Shown here one piece after another: positions 1 through 11,337 of a stretch of DNA of 64,000 bases. The stretch's first letter is position 1. Each line of letters opens with the position of its first letter. The stretch lies in contig NC_003070.9 of NCBI RefSeq assembly GCF_000001735.4, positions 25,157,971 to 25,221,970 of the forward strand, in the 5' to 3' direction. Both the position numbers and the translations under genes were made by a program. The DNA is from Arabidopsis thaliana (taxonomy: Eukaryota > Streptophyta > Magnoliopsida > Brassicales > Brassicaceae). The notes under the pieces are model-generated. The model was given only the letters and a program-made list of their open reading frames with translations. It made no database searches and was not told where the DNA came from.

Positions 1-1062
1 AAAAGCACCTTAATTTGCGATAATAACTAATTTAATAATAACTATATATCGTAAGGAAATTTTGCAATAAAATATAGATGTCATTTTGTGTTTAGAAGAA
101 GACCACAATAAAACGTAAAAAAACATATGTAATGACCAATATAAGACGATGAATCGATGATGCATCAATGAAATGACAATATAGATGTCATTTCTTGTCT
201 AGAAGATGACAACAATGAGACGTAAACAAAAGAAATGACCACTATATATAAGACGATGACGCATACACATCAATTAAGGGGCGACCAGCGATGGCTTGAG
301 CATTTCTTACATATTTTTTGATGGATTCCAACGGATTTGAAAATAGTTTAACATGATATATAACTTTAGATACATTTTATTGGAAAGAAAAAAGAAATGA
401 AATGTAGAAGTTTGGTGTAAATGGAACAGAAAAAAGAGGTCTAATTTTGGTGACAGAAATTAATAAAAAAGAAACATATGATATGAAGAAGTGATGAAAG
501 GGGTAATGGAGTGTTAGTGGGCCTACGTGAGAAGAACGTAATAGTTAAAAGCGTCGTCATGAGGGCCTTCCATTCCAATATGCAAATCGTGTTTGTGACC
601 GTTGCTAATATTCTTTTCTTTTTTATTTAGGGAATCGTTTTTTTTATTTTTGGGAATCATTTTTTTAATATATAGAAAAACACAAAGACGTAAGCAAAAA
701 GCATCTTTGAAATGAGAAATTGGGATTCCAATTTGTCAGCTGAAGAAACATGTTTCCTTCTCTTTTCCTCTAAGAAATCACCTGTTGAGTTGAGATGAAT
801 TTTCCTCCAAGTTACTAAAAGGATAGTCATTGTTGTCAAACACACTCCAAATGGTAAAAGGCAAAAGCATAAATGAGAAGGAAAAAAATGAATAAGGTAA
901 AGATAAAAAGTTCGAAGAATGTATTTTCATCTCATTCATTCTTTTTTTCTTGAAGTTAGTTCAACATTTTTAGAGCCGTTTAGGGTATTTTCATGACGTA
1001 GACATATACTCAACCTAATTAAACATATTCTTTTCATTATTCTTCATTTCTTCAATTCAATT
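1..1062. other. Intergenic DNA left of the MULE
   Basis: AT-rich sequence with no open frame that resembles a protein. The only structure I see is the ~107-bp tandem duplication at 71-270. The gene to the left lies outside the window. Confidence 0.6.
71..270. repeat. Imperfect tandem duplication, ~107-bp period
   Basis: The motif AATATAGATGTCATTT begins at 71 and again at 178. Both copies continue with a similar run of TAGAAGA, ACAATNANACGTAAA, AAATGACC-like and ATAAGACGATGA blocks. The copies differ by scattered substitutions and small indels, so this is an old duplication. Confidence 0.7.
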
Positions 1063-1072
1063 CTTTAGAATC
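1063..1072. repeat. Target-site duplication, left copy
   Basis: CTTTAGAATC at 1063-1072 is repeated exactly at 5517-5526, directly outside the inverted termini. Mutator-like elements typically make 9-bp duplications (8-11 occurs), so either 9 bp plus a chance match or 10 bp fits. Confidence 0.85.
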
Positions 1073-1362
1073 GGGGAAAAAGCTTAAAAAATCCTCATTT
1101 ATTTTTAATTTGGCCGTTTAATACCTGTACTTTTAAAATTGGAAGAAAAATACACAAGTTAATTTCGATTGCCTATAAAAACACTGATCTTTTAAATGTT
1201 GGTAACTTCATGCTCTCGAGTTAACGACTGTTAGTTTTGCTAACAGAATCACTAACTGTGGTTAAAATATAACCACACGTGGTTAATTAGTCCTAATGAA
1301 AGACACTGTTGCCCTTTTTCATTTTCCCCCAAATCGATTTGGGATTCAGTCACGAACCCTAA
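1073..1362 (+). repeat. MULE left terminal inverted repeat
   Basis: Starts GGGGAAAAAGCTTAAAAAAT and matches the reverse complement of 5231-5516 over nearly its whole length, with scattered mismatches. Shared landmarks include the block CTCGAGTTAACGA and an AACCACACGTGGTTA palindrome that contains a CACGTG G-box. The TIR ends near a shared GAACCCTAA-like block. Confidence 0.9.
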
Positions 1363-1544
1363 TTTTCTCTCAGAAATTCGCTCTCTTTCAAACTGGGATC
1401 TTCGATGTGTTTGGGTGTTTGATTGGTTACGGATTGGTCCGAAATTGAGTTTGTGGAGTTCGCTTTGTCGCGTCGTGGCTGCTTGGTCGCGTCGTGATGA
1501 GGTATGCAAACGATTGAAATTTGTTTCGATTTTTGGTTTAGGGT

Positions 1545-1640
1545 TTGGATTTCGAGTATCTGGGTTTTGATTTCGAGTGTCTGGGGTTTGATTTCGAGTG
1601 TCTGGGTATTGATTTCGAGTGTCTGGGTTTTGATTTTAAC
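1545..1640 (+). repeat. Short tandem repeat near the start of the transposase gene
   Basis: About five copies of an 18-21-bp unit of the form GATTTCGAGTGTCTGGGTTT, read in frame as a FDFECLG-like peptide repeat. It lies just inside the left TIR. There is no in-frame ATG before it, so it may be untranslated leader rather than protein. Confidence 0.75.
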
Positions 1641-1760
1641 TTAATCTCTCTCTCTCTATGTAGTGATTTCGAGTGTCTGAAACTCAACATAAAGTTCGGA
1701 GGTGATGTGGTATTTAAGGATGAATTGTTCGACTACGTTGGAGGATTCGAGAAGAGAGAT

Positions 1761-4352
1761 ATGTGTATGGATCCAGACTTGATGACATGGTCAATTTTTG
1801 ATGATTTCCCGAAAGAGAATGGTGTATCTGGTCCGGTGGAGAAAGTGTGGTACAAGCTTGCTCACGAAGACTTAGTCTCAGTTAGAGCTATCTCAGAAGA
1901 TAGAGATAGTGGGATTAGGCAATTGTGCAATGAAGCTTTGATTGGTGGTGAAGTGGATGTGTATATTCAGCAAGGTGTGTCTATACCTTCACCGTTTCCT
2001 CTGTCTCAGCCTACTGAAGAAGTTGTTGTTGAAGAGCAGTCCGATGATGAAGCAGTGGAAGAAGAAGATAAATCTGCTGAGGAAGAAAGATTAGAAACTG
2101 ATGGAGTTGATCCAGTCGAAGAAGTTAGGGAAAATGGTGTTGATCCTCGGTTTAGAGCTTTCTATGAAGAAATAAATGCAGAAGAAGCTCACCAAGTTCC
2201 TGAAGAAGAAGCTGCGGGTGATGAAACTCACCAATATCAACAGGAAGCTGCGGGTGGTGAGGAAACTGAAAGGGATGTTGCGGGCGAAACTGAATTAGAT
2301 GATGAAGACTTTGAGATGCAATGCATGGACAATGAGAGACCCGACCCTGCTATGGATACAGATGAAGAATGGGATGCCTTTGATCGTGAAGAAAGGGAGA
2401 CATCAAGAGCTAAATACTCAAAAGATAAGCCACCTTACTTATGGATTAAGCAGATTTTTCACAGTGGAGAGGAGTTCAAAGATCATCTACTGAGGTATGT
2501 TCTCAAGGCAAACTACGATGTGAAGTTGTGTAAGTGGGCTCAAACACAGTTGATGGCTATATGTAGGCATGAGAATTGCAAATGGAAGATTTACTGTTCA
2601 GTTGATAAGCGGCTAAATAAGTGGGTGTAGTCAAAACATATGTTGATGAGCATGAACATGCTATAAGTGGTAAAGCTAGGATGTTGAAGCAAGGTGTAAT
2701 TGCTAGACTATTCAGAGATGAAGCAAGAAGGAGGCCGACTTTGAGATGGACTGACATTAAAGATGAGATTATGATGCGTTACACGATCTCTGTTTCTAAG
2801 TGGATTTGTCAAAAAGCAAGAAGATTGGCATTTGATATGGTGATACAAACACAGAGAGAACAGTTTGCAAAACTATGGGATTATGAGGCAGAGTTGCAAA
2901 GGTCTAATAAGGACATCCACACAGAGATTGTCACGATTCCTCAGGATTGCGGTAAGCAGCAATTTGATAAATTTTACATATGTTTTGAGAATATGAGAAG
3001 AACTTGGAAGGAATGTTGTAGGCCTATTGTTGGTTTAGATGGGGCTTTTTTGAAGTGGGAACTGAAGGGTGAGATTCTAGCAGCAGTTGGCAGGGACGCT
3101 GACAATAGGATTTATCCTATTGCTTGGGCAATAGTAAGAGTTGAGGACAATGACTCGTGGGCCTGGTTTGTTGAGCACTTGAAGACAGATTTGGGTTTAG
3201 GTTTAGGGAGTCTTCTGACTGTTATATCAGATAAGAAGAAGGGGTTAATCAATGTTGTTGCTGATTTACTTCCACAAGCAGAACACAGGCACTGTGCTAG
3301 GCACATTTATGCTAATTGGAGGAAGGTATATAGCGATTACAGCCATGAAAGCTATTTCTGGGCTATTGCTTACAGCTCAACAAATGGGGATTACAGATGG
3401 AACATGGATGCTTTGAGATTATATGACCCACAAGCACATGACGATTTGCTGAAGACCGATCCAAGAACATGGTGCAGAGCCTTCTTCAGTACTCATTCTA
3501 GATGTGAAGATGTTTCCAACAATCTTTGTGAGAGTTTTAATAGAACCATTAGGGACGCAAGGAACCTCCCTGTGATAAATATGCTAGAAGAAGTAAGGAG
3601 AACCTCCATGAAGCGTATTGCTAAGCTGTGTGGGAAGACAATGAAATGCGAGACAAGGTTTCCACCTAAAATAATGGAGATCCTTGAAGGCAACCGCAAG
3701 TCAGCCAAGTTTTGTTCAGTTCTCAAAAGCAGTGAAAACATATATGAGGTGCCAGATAAGAGGAAGAAACGAGGACGACCAAAGAAGTTTGATAGGATAA
3801 AAGAGCCAGGCGAATCAGCAACTAATCCAAATAAGCTAACCAGAGAAGGAAAAACAGTGACTTGTAGCAATTGTAAGGAAATAGGTCACAATAAGGGAAC
3901 TTGCAAAAAACCAACAGTGCAATCAGCTCCTCCACGCAAAAGAGGAAGACCAAGGAAGTCAATGGTACGTATTCTGACTCTCTCTTGGCCCATATTTAAG
4001 CACACGACCATCTTAGCCTTCTTCCTCACAATTGTTGTAGGAGGATGATGATCCATGGAGCATCAACAATGCTCCAAGAAGGTGGAGAAATGCTCCAAAT
4101 GTTGCTCAAAGTCAGTATTCCAACCCACATGTTGCTCAAAGTCAGTCCAACCCACCTATTGCTCTCAGTCAACCGACTCAAATTCCGCAGCATTCTAGTG
4201 CTCCAGCAGCTCCTTCAAGTGGTACAGGTCGTGCTCGTGGACGTCCTCCAGGAGTAAAAAATGGTCAAGGCAAAAGTAAAAGTAAAGGCAAGGGACGTGG
4301 TAAAGGATCCGATGAAGCTCCAAGACCTCCTGTCTTTTTTATGTCCCCTTAA
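1761..4352 (+). pseudogene. MuDR-type MULE transposase, frameshifted
   Basis: The first reading frame runs to a TAG at 2628-2630, and the sequence continues in another frame from 2621; one missing base near 2625-2630 explains the break. Domains in order: an acidic stretch, the MuDR N-terminal domain (about 2450-2680), the MULE DDE transposase domain (GLDGAFL near 3036, ISDKKKGL near 3223, SNNLCESFNR near 3517), AT-hook KKRGRPKK, a CCHC knuckle (CSNCKEIGHNKGTC, near 3861) and a second AT-hook RKRGRPRK. A GT-AG intron at 3965-4040 joins a last exon at 4041-4352 with a third GRP motif. The SWIM zinc finger expected between the catalytic region and the first AT-hook is absent. The earliest in-frame ATG is at 1761, but the true start is uncertain. 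Confidence 0.88.
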
Positions 4353-4669
4353 ACTGATAAGGTCTTCGATGTATGGCGACCTGAGAAGAAGTAGGAATGA
4401 CTTATGTTCTCTTTGTCCTTAATGACTTTGTAGGATTACTTTCTAGGATGATATCTATGTAGGATGATGTGTTTTGGTTGGTAAGATCCTGAATTGTTTT
4501 TGATGGGATCTTACTATTTCTAACGGCTCTTTTGATCAATTAAAGTAGCATTTTGATTATCGAAACAAAGAGTTAAAGTTTTACAACAACAAAGGTTCCC
4601 CAATAACAAAACAACAAACAACCTTAGCATCAACAACGTTATGTCCCGAACAAGACAATGAACTAGGAC

Positions 4670-5200
4670 CTACTTCTTTCCCATTCCAAGGCACATCCCA
4701 ATGACAACAATGAAACATCCCCAAGACAACACAATCAATTGCCTAAGCATTTTTTCTCTCTCATTAGCACCCATAACTTCAATTGCAAGTGTCTTCTTCT
4801 CTTCATCAAGCTTCTTCTTCTCTTCTTCAAGCTTCTTCTTCTCTTCTACAAGCTTCTTCTTCTCTTCCTCAAGCTTATTATTCTCTTCCTCATACTTCTT
4901 CAAATGGTCGTTTGAGCCAGACACTGAGACACTCACCTTCTGTTCCCTCAAAGCCTTTATACACTCGCTTAGCTGCCGAATCTCATCTCTAGCCTCCAAT
5001 AAGCTCTGTTTTTGCCAACCAAATGGCTTCTCTGCATCTGCCCAGTTGATGAAGCCATGAACACCACATCTAACAAATCTTCTACCAGGATTTTCATTTG
5101 TCCAAGCCTTAGTAATTGTCGTAGCCCTACCACAACTGCAAACAGGACCCCAGCTACGGCTGATTGAATTTGCATCAGATCATGAACTTTGGCTCATCAT
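4670..5200 (-). pseudogene. GRF-type zinc-finger / coiled-coil protein carried by the MULE
   Basis: Reading minus from ATG at 5200, the frame holds one TGA at 5180-5182 and then stays open to 4670. After the stop it gives a GRF-type zinc finger (VCSCG near 5140, then NPGRRFVRCGVHGFINW to about 5050), a charged coiled coil of repeated EEEKKKL units, and a C-terminal hydrophobic segment (LIVLSWGCFIVVIGMCLG) likely to be a membrane anchor. This architecture is common among small Arabidopsis GRF-finger proteins next to MULEs. It faces the transposase, ending about 320 bp from it. With the TGA it is either a pseudogene or starts at a codon I cannot identify. A biochemical function is not known to me. 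Confidence 0.75.
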
Positions 5201-5230
5201 CTTTGAGAAATAAGCAAAGATAGAAATTTT

Positions 5231-5516
5231 TTTAGGGTTTGTGAATTTGAAATCGATTTGGGGAGAATGAGAAAGGGCAACAGTGTCTTTAAATTGGACT
5301 AATTAACCACGTGTGGTTATGTTTTAACCACATTTAGTGGTTCTGTTAGCAAAACTAACAATCGTTAACTCGAGAGCATGAAGTTACCAACATTTAAAAA
5401 ATCAGTGCTTTTATAGGCAATCGAAATTAACTTGTGTATTTTTCTTCCAATTTTAAAAGTACAGATATTAAACGACCAAATTAAAAATAAATGAGGATTT
5501 TTTAAGCTTTTTTCTC
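5231..5516 (-). repeat. MULE right terminal inverted repeat
   Basis: Inverted partner of 1073-1362; its outer end reads AAGCTTTTTTCTC, the complement of the left terminus with one or two changes. The GRF-finger gene starts just inside it, so this TIR probably served as its promoter. Confidence 0.9.
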
Positions 5517-5526
5517 CTTTAGAATC
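5517..5526. repeat. Target-site duplication, right copy
   Basis: CTTTAGAATC, identical to 1063-1072. Confidence 0.85.
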
Positions 5527-5837
5527 CCTCTCGATTTCTCACTTTCATACGTGTGAATCCCTCTCAGTTCAATTACGTAACTGTGTTAGCCAATCTGACT
5601 CTCTTATTACTGCTGACAGTGTCAATCCTTGAGTGGATACGTGATGATTCCTTCATTTGACAATATTCTTTCAAAGTTTTAACATATACTAGAATTGATT
5701 GTTCAATCATATTCATCATTGTTTCATCTGATTTCAAACTTAACTCAAGAGAGAATACAAGTCTAAGGTTGAAATAAGTTCATACACGATGAGTCATGAT
5801 CCAAAAACAACCGATAAAAAAAACCACCCATGAAGGG
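5527..5837. other. Spacer between MULE and UMP1 3' end
   Basis: Holds the 3' untranslated region and downstream flank of UMP1. I see no other feature. Confidence 0.6.
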
Positions 5838-6997
5838 TTACATGAAACTTGGGTAAATCGGTCCCTTTGAGATGCCAAGACGAACTTCCATCCCGTGGTG
5901 GAAGTCTACCGGCTTGAATGTCTCGGAATCACGAGGATCTGCAAGTGATGAAAAAAACTAGATTCAGCTAACCGATATACATACTGAATTACTGAGATAC
6001 CATCAAATTGGTTTCTACTGATCTAAAGAAGTGAATCTAGCATTGAGACACTTGCAATTGGAGTAAAAGACATTTACCATTCAAGTAATCCTCAAAACCA
6101 AAGTCATCCACAGCTCCCGTGTAGACTTCTAAACCGAGCATCGACGACGGAATTGGTCCAGGAGGTCTCTGAAACCTAAATATTCCAGAGAAAAAGAAAA
6201 AATTGAGAACTATACAACTTATTTTCATAGTGCTATTAACAACCAGCAGATAATACAGCAAACAGTTTAGACCCTGAGCTCAATGATACACACAGATAGT
6301 TTTGAGTACACAATAGATACCACTAATGCACACAACCATTATACATAATTGGGACCTATTAAGTGTGTGCATCTTACTAAGCAACATAGAATAGCTTCTC
6401 AATGCATTGATTCACACATTTCATGTAAATCTGAGTGTTCCAGTACAAAGAAGTATTAGCAGAAGCTTACCTTGAGAGAATTTGCCTATCCATATCCATC
6501 TTCAACGGAAGTGCAGTCCCGTAGGCATGCGCAATGACCGTCCTCTTCAACGCCTCTTTCGATTTCTTTTCCTGAAACCGATGAATCAACAGAGATTCAA
6601 GATCTAGAGAGTAAGAACAGAACCCTAATTATTAACCCAATTTAGAACCCTAGTAAGATTGAAACAACAGTTTCTACTCAAATTGAACCCTAAATTTGCG
6701 AATTGCAAAACAAAGTAATCAACTAATCAGGCGATAGAAGAGATTCAGGAATGCTAATCAAACACACTTAAGTTCCTTTCGTAAGCTAATTTCTCAGTTA
6801 ACCAAGGAACAAACAGATTCAATTTCAAACTAACAAACAAAGAAAAACTAAATCGGGGAGGATAGTTTTACAGATTCGTATGACGATTCGAGTGGGTGAG
6901 ATCCGATGATGTTGCTCTTAACGCCGTGAAGACCAAATCGAAGAGCGTCGTTTTTGACACCACCGATCTCATGAGCTATCTTTTTCTCAGACTCCAT
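5838..6997 (-). CDS. UMP1: Proteasome maturation factor UMP1
   Basis: Four coding exons: 6872-6997, 6471-6571, 6078-6175 and 5838-5938, all with GT-AG borders, giving 141 residues, the usual size of the UMP1/POMP family. The protein starts MESEKKIAHEIGGVKN and ends KGPIYPSFM; the middle holds the conserved LPLKMDMDRQILSRFQRPP core. UMP1 is a short-lived chaperone that sits inside the assembling 20S proteasome core, coordinates beta-ring joining and activation, and is the first substrate of the finished particle. It is largely unstructured, with no catalytic site. Three TGGGC-type elements lie 130-190 bp upstream of the ATG. From memory this is At1g67250, with a close paralogue on chromosome 5. 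Confidence 0.95.
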
Positions 6998-7128
6998 TGT
7001 TTACTTCGTTGTTGTTCTTCTTCTTCTTCTGGGTGTGTTTCGCTTCTTCTTGTAGCTCGCTCTGCGACTTTCGGGACAAGCAAAGTAAGAAAAAAAGAAA
7101 AAAAAAAAGTAAGAGACGAAGTTTAATA

Positions 7129-7184
7129 ATGGGCTCACATAAATAATCCCAAATCTAAGGCCCATTAATTTTGTATTTGGGCCT
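7129..7184 (-). promoter_or_regulatory. Three TGGGC(C) elements upstream of UMP1
   Basis: TGGGC at 7130-7134, GGCCCA at 7159-7164 and TTGGGCC at 7177-7183. Motifs of this type serve as site-II elements in housekeeping plant promoters, and a TGGGC core is part of the proteasome-related element bound by NAC53/NAC78, which induce proteasome genes under proteasome stress. Their clustering upstream of a proteasome assembly gene fits that role; binding is inferred. Confidence 0.55.
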
Positions 7185-7833
7185 ACAAAGATGGATTTGT
7201 TTGTCTAAATTTTCTTAAGAATTTTTTTGTTCAAAACTTTTTTTTCAACAATGTCTTGTTTCATAAAGAAGCAATTTTTTGGTTGGTCATTTTTTCAACT
7301 ATCTTCTTTCATACATAAGCAATTCATTTGCTTTTTGGTTGGTTATAATTTCATTATTAGTTATTTTACATATTAATAATTATGAATTATTTTCATACTA
7401 CAAAAAATGACGTAAGACAATGACTGTGATGTGAATTTACAGATTTTAAAACTGAAATCTGTAAATTATTTTCAAAGTATTCGTTTTTCCTTTTACCTTT
7501 AGGTAAATCTTTTCTTTATGTTTATATTCAATACCTAATTTTGTAAATCAGTAAATTTATGGTAAGCAAAGACACCCTTGAAGATTGGACGCAGTGAAGA
7601 AGGGTCCACTCAAGGTCAGATTAATAAAATAAACAAAGGTACTCTTACAAAGGCATGTTGAAAAGATGTAATGTGAATATTAAAATTAGCTATTTCGGCG
7701 AGTTTATTTCATAGGATCTGACAAATGAAATTTTATATAATAAATTTTACTTCACTTTGCAACAAAATCTCGAAGGTAAATCAGTTTCCAGGCATTTACG
7801 AATTATATATTGTAGATTATTCATAGGGACTTA

Positions 7834-7891
7834 ACTAATCCAACGACCTAGACAAGTGTAGATACTAATCCAGCGACCTAAGCAAGTGTAG
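7834..7891. repeat. 30-bp tandem repeat, two copies
   Basis: ACTAATCCAACGACCTAGAC at 7834 is repeated with few changes at 7864 (ACTAATCCAGCGACCTAAGC). No function is apparent. Confidence 0.75.
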
Positions 7892-10257
7892 GCAAGTCTA
7901 GATATTAAGGTCAGTGAGATGAAAAAGAAAGAATAAACAACAAAAATGAAATGAAAAAATAATAATAAGAAGCAAAAGTTAAATTACATCTTCATATCAG
8001 ACTATATTTCTCAATCACCTATCGAGCATTGCAAACTTTAGTATGCTTTCTTCTGGCAGTGACAGTTCTTCAACATTCAGTAACTTTTAGTAAGCTTAAT
8101 ATGTTGGGCGAAAAAAAAAAAAGTAAGCTTAATATGTTGCAGTGAGCTTATTCAAAATACATTTGTAAGTGTGTCTACATGATTAATTTCCGAATGGTGG
8201 TATTTTGAGAGCTTTTATTTCACATGATGAAGTGTTGCCTTACATATATATGTGCTTCGTATACATTCATGATACACATTTTTGACAAGCGAGTGACACT
8301 TTCTGATTCACACCATATCCCACCAGTTTGTTGATAAAAACTATCATTTTATGAGTTTTTCAATCATGTTTATAAAATTTTTCGTAATTTAACAATCAAT
8401 TATTTTCAACTAAAGTATGATTTAAAATAGTTTTGTTATATTTTTCAAACATGTTAAAACAAATTTTTATTTTCATAATATATTATTTCTTTGATTATTT
8501 TCTCATTTTATGAGATTAGGAATGTACAGCGAAAAAATTGTCACATGCACAAACAGCTTCAAAAAGAAACTACATTTGGATAAGCTTTCTAAAACTTGTA
8601 CCGACTATACTTGTAATGCCAACTTCTCATTCTTCAAAACAGAATCTTACAATCTTCGATGTGTGTGGTTCAAACTTAGTGGAATCTTAAGTCCCTATAT
8701 ATTGAGATTAGATTCCTTCCAAGGTTAAAAAGAAATTCTTATTGTTCATCTTTATCTTGACTGCTCCAACGTGAATGTTCAACCTTCTTACTTTTTTTTT
8801 TTTTTCGGTTTAAGAACAACCTTATTACGTACTTAGTCTAATTAAATTAGACTAGCTTTAACCATATATGATCATCTAATTTGACTAATTATCCTAAAAT
8901 TAGTTAGTTAAACCAAATAAATTTAGGCATATACTGTAAATTTAAAAATTATTAACAAATAGAATCAGTCAAATCTTGTATCATTCTTTTACACGTTTTC
9001 ATTAACTCCTAACATTCAGTTTCTTAAAAAGTTTTACGTTTTGATAGGATTTCCGACTAAATTGTAAATTAAATTAAAACGACTAAATTCTAGAATCTCA
9101 AATTGGTGAATATCAAGTTTCATAAGCAGAATTGATTGGCTAATCTCTTGTATATATGGATCTATTTGGGGTCAGCTAGGAACAACAATATTGATTTAGG
9201 TTCATGTCAACGTGTGTTTGGAGTTTGAACTATGATAGCATATTCAGTTTTGAGGATTTATAATAATTCAAACAAATTGGTAGTGACTGAATTGATCCAT
9301 GTACTTATTTACTACTAAGTGAATGTTATCATTTCAAAACATTGAGTTTTCTTTTGGATTTTTTTTTTTCACATCTCTAGTCAGAGTTTAACCTAAAAGC
9401 CTTAAACAAATCTTACTCGAATATGTTAAGTTAACAATCATTGTTTCCAAAACGCCAAACTTCAAACCCCATAAACAAACAACTCATATTTGCTTCAAAA
9501 AGCATCATTGCAAAACATCCTCCGAGTAAGAGAATAAATACACCAATATATAAATGTGTATATATCTTCTATATAGACAATAATATGAAAGTAGGATATA
9601 TTCTCCTCATACCTGGATGGCCAAATCACAAACTATGAATCAAATAGACACCACGGCAGGCACGCCTCCACATTCCACACACTAATTCTCAGTGTCACCT
9701 TCAATTTGCAATGTAACTACTTCAGTTTCACTACGACCCTCAATATTCATCATCATACATATTTGGTTTTGTGGGTCTTAATTGAATTTAGGGTTTGAAG
9801 AACAAATTCTAATATATGGAGCTCTAACTTAAACAAAAATGGCTTAATCTTAAAGACTAGCTCTTATGTGTAGTGCCTAATCGAAGTATGAATCTTGGAT
9901 TGTAATGGGATGACCAAATATATAAACATGTTCTTATTCATCTTCAAAATATATAGTTCAAAAGGTTACAATAATACCACTTAAAAGTTGTAGCTAAAAT
10001 ATTACACAAACTGAATCTTAAAATGACAATTTTGATCAAGGCACAGAAGATCAATAAAGATACGTTAAAAAGGAACAGATATACATAACTATAGATTTTG
10101 TATACATTCAGAGGAATAAGGGACTATATTGGCTTACATGTTTAAACTTGATCATGCATAGTCCTTCAAAACTGTCGAGATTTATAGGAAACCTGCCAGA
10201 AACAATCAAGAGAAAGAAAACATATCATAGAATGCAAACATATATATGAACAATAAT

Positions 10258-11337
10258 TTAGTTTACAAAAGAGTCTTGAATCCAAACTTTACCTTTGGGG
10301 AAATTTTTGTCGGTGACTACATATAAGGTTTGGTCATGAAAAGGGTTTTGATCATAACTATAATCCAAATTTTGAGGCAGAAATGTATTATAGTTGCTGC
10401 TAGAACTCTGATCTACCAACATAAGTATCCCATTATTTTGATTGTAACTTTGACCCATCTTCGTTGGTAGAGTCATATTGGTTAAGATAGATTCTTGATT
10501 ATCAAACTCCTCGATTGGTTCCTTGTAGAAAAGGTGTGTCATATCTTCTCCTTCATTGAAGACTATAGACCTCTTGAATGGGTCCATGATTTCAGATTGT
10601 GTAATATCAGAGGCAGTCTCTGGATTATCATAGGCCATCATCTCTTTTGTTCGCTCCTTTGCTTTTCCTCTAGCTTTGGCTCCTAGCCCCTTTGATGAGA
10701 TGTTTCTCAACTCACTCTTCTTCTTTCTTATCCCTGCCTTCGTGGCCTCACATACCACTTCTTCTTCACCGTACCCGGGGCTCAAACCATACACGAAGCT
10801 CTTATCGCCATTGTCATCCTCCTCCTTCTCCTCTTCTTGTTCTACATCGCCTCCAATGTTTCCAAAATCTTCATCATCATTGTTGAGGTTTTTTGCTTGT
10901 ACGACCTCTTTGATGGCTTTTCTTGACTTCTTGAGCAGCCAGTCTAACGTTTTACTAGCTTTATCAAACCCCAACATATCCTGAAGATCAAAGAATTGGC
11001 GAGCAATCCCAATAGAAAGCCTAACCCTCCTGTCTCTAATCCCTTGTGCCGTTTGAATCTTGCTATGTCGGTCCTTCTTCACCACCTTCTTGATTTCCTT
11101 TGACACCTCAGGAAACTCAAAGCCTTGTTGATTCACAACATTATTTGACTTAAACGCCATGTAATCGATCAGAGATTCAGGAACTGCTGATACCATATGG
11201 CCCGGAGATGCTTTTAACTGATGGTTGTAGGGATTATGAATGATGTCTTGATGGCCAGAGAGTGAAGAAAGGTAAAGAGAGAGAGGGTACACTCCATTGT
11301 TATTACCATCGTTGTAGTCATTGGTGGAAGACGACAT
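10258..11337 (-). CDS. TCP1: TCP transcription factor TCP1 (CYC/TB1 clade)
   Basis: Single coding exon of 359 residues. I chose the ATG at 11337 (MSSSTNDYN) over an upstream in-frame ATG at 11367, because the extra ten residues are not family-like. The TCP domain covers about residues 86-145: a basic stretch [10 protein letters not shown], then a helix-loop-helix ending [15 protein letters not shown]. The R domain ([13 protein letters not shown]) lies at about 222-234, and a VCEATK stretch at 195-200 sits where CYC/TB1 proteins have their ECE motif. An acidic run lies at about 154-178. TCP1 is a nuclear DNA-binding regulator; in Arabidopsis it is expressed on the adaxial side of young floral primordia and promotes brassinosteroid synthesis through DWF4. 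From memory this is At1g67260. A possible TATA-like sequence lies near 11750, about 400 bp upstream, implying a long leader. Confidence 0.95.

Larger units (their letters stand above)
1073..5516 (+). mobile_element. Mutator-like DNA transposon (MULE) with long TIRs
   Basis: A 4.4-kb element bounded by long inverted repeats (1073-1362 and 5231-5516) and a 10-bp target duplication. It holds a plus-strand MuDR-type transposase (about 1761-4352) and a minus-strand GRF-zinc-finger gene (5200-4670). The two genes converge near 4.35-4.67 kb. Both are damaged: the transposase by a frameshift and a missing SWIM finger, the second gene by an early stop. The TIRs are still closely alike and the target duplication is exact, so the insertion is not very old. 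From memory this is the locus annotated as At1g67240, a transposable-element gene. Confidence 0.93.
6998..10257. other. Intergenic DNA between UMP1 and TCP1
   Basis: The first ~200 bp is the UMP1 leader and promoter and the last part is the TCP1 3' flank. Between them I see AT-rich DNA with a 30-bp tandem repeat at 7834-7891 and a short duplicated AGTAAGCTTAATATGTTG at about 8091 and 8122. No open frame there looks like a protein. Confidence 0.55.

Noticed and set aside
4701..5060. Plus-strand serine/phenylalanine-rich open frame
   Set aside because: Exact antisense shadow of the coiled-coil of the minus-strand GRF-finger gene.
8510..8728. 72-codon plus-strand open frame between UMP1 and TCP1
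   Set aside because: Composition is like the surrounding AT-rich DNA, and no motif is present.
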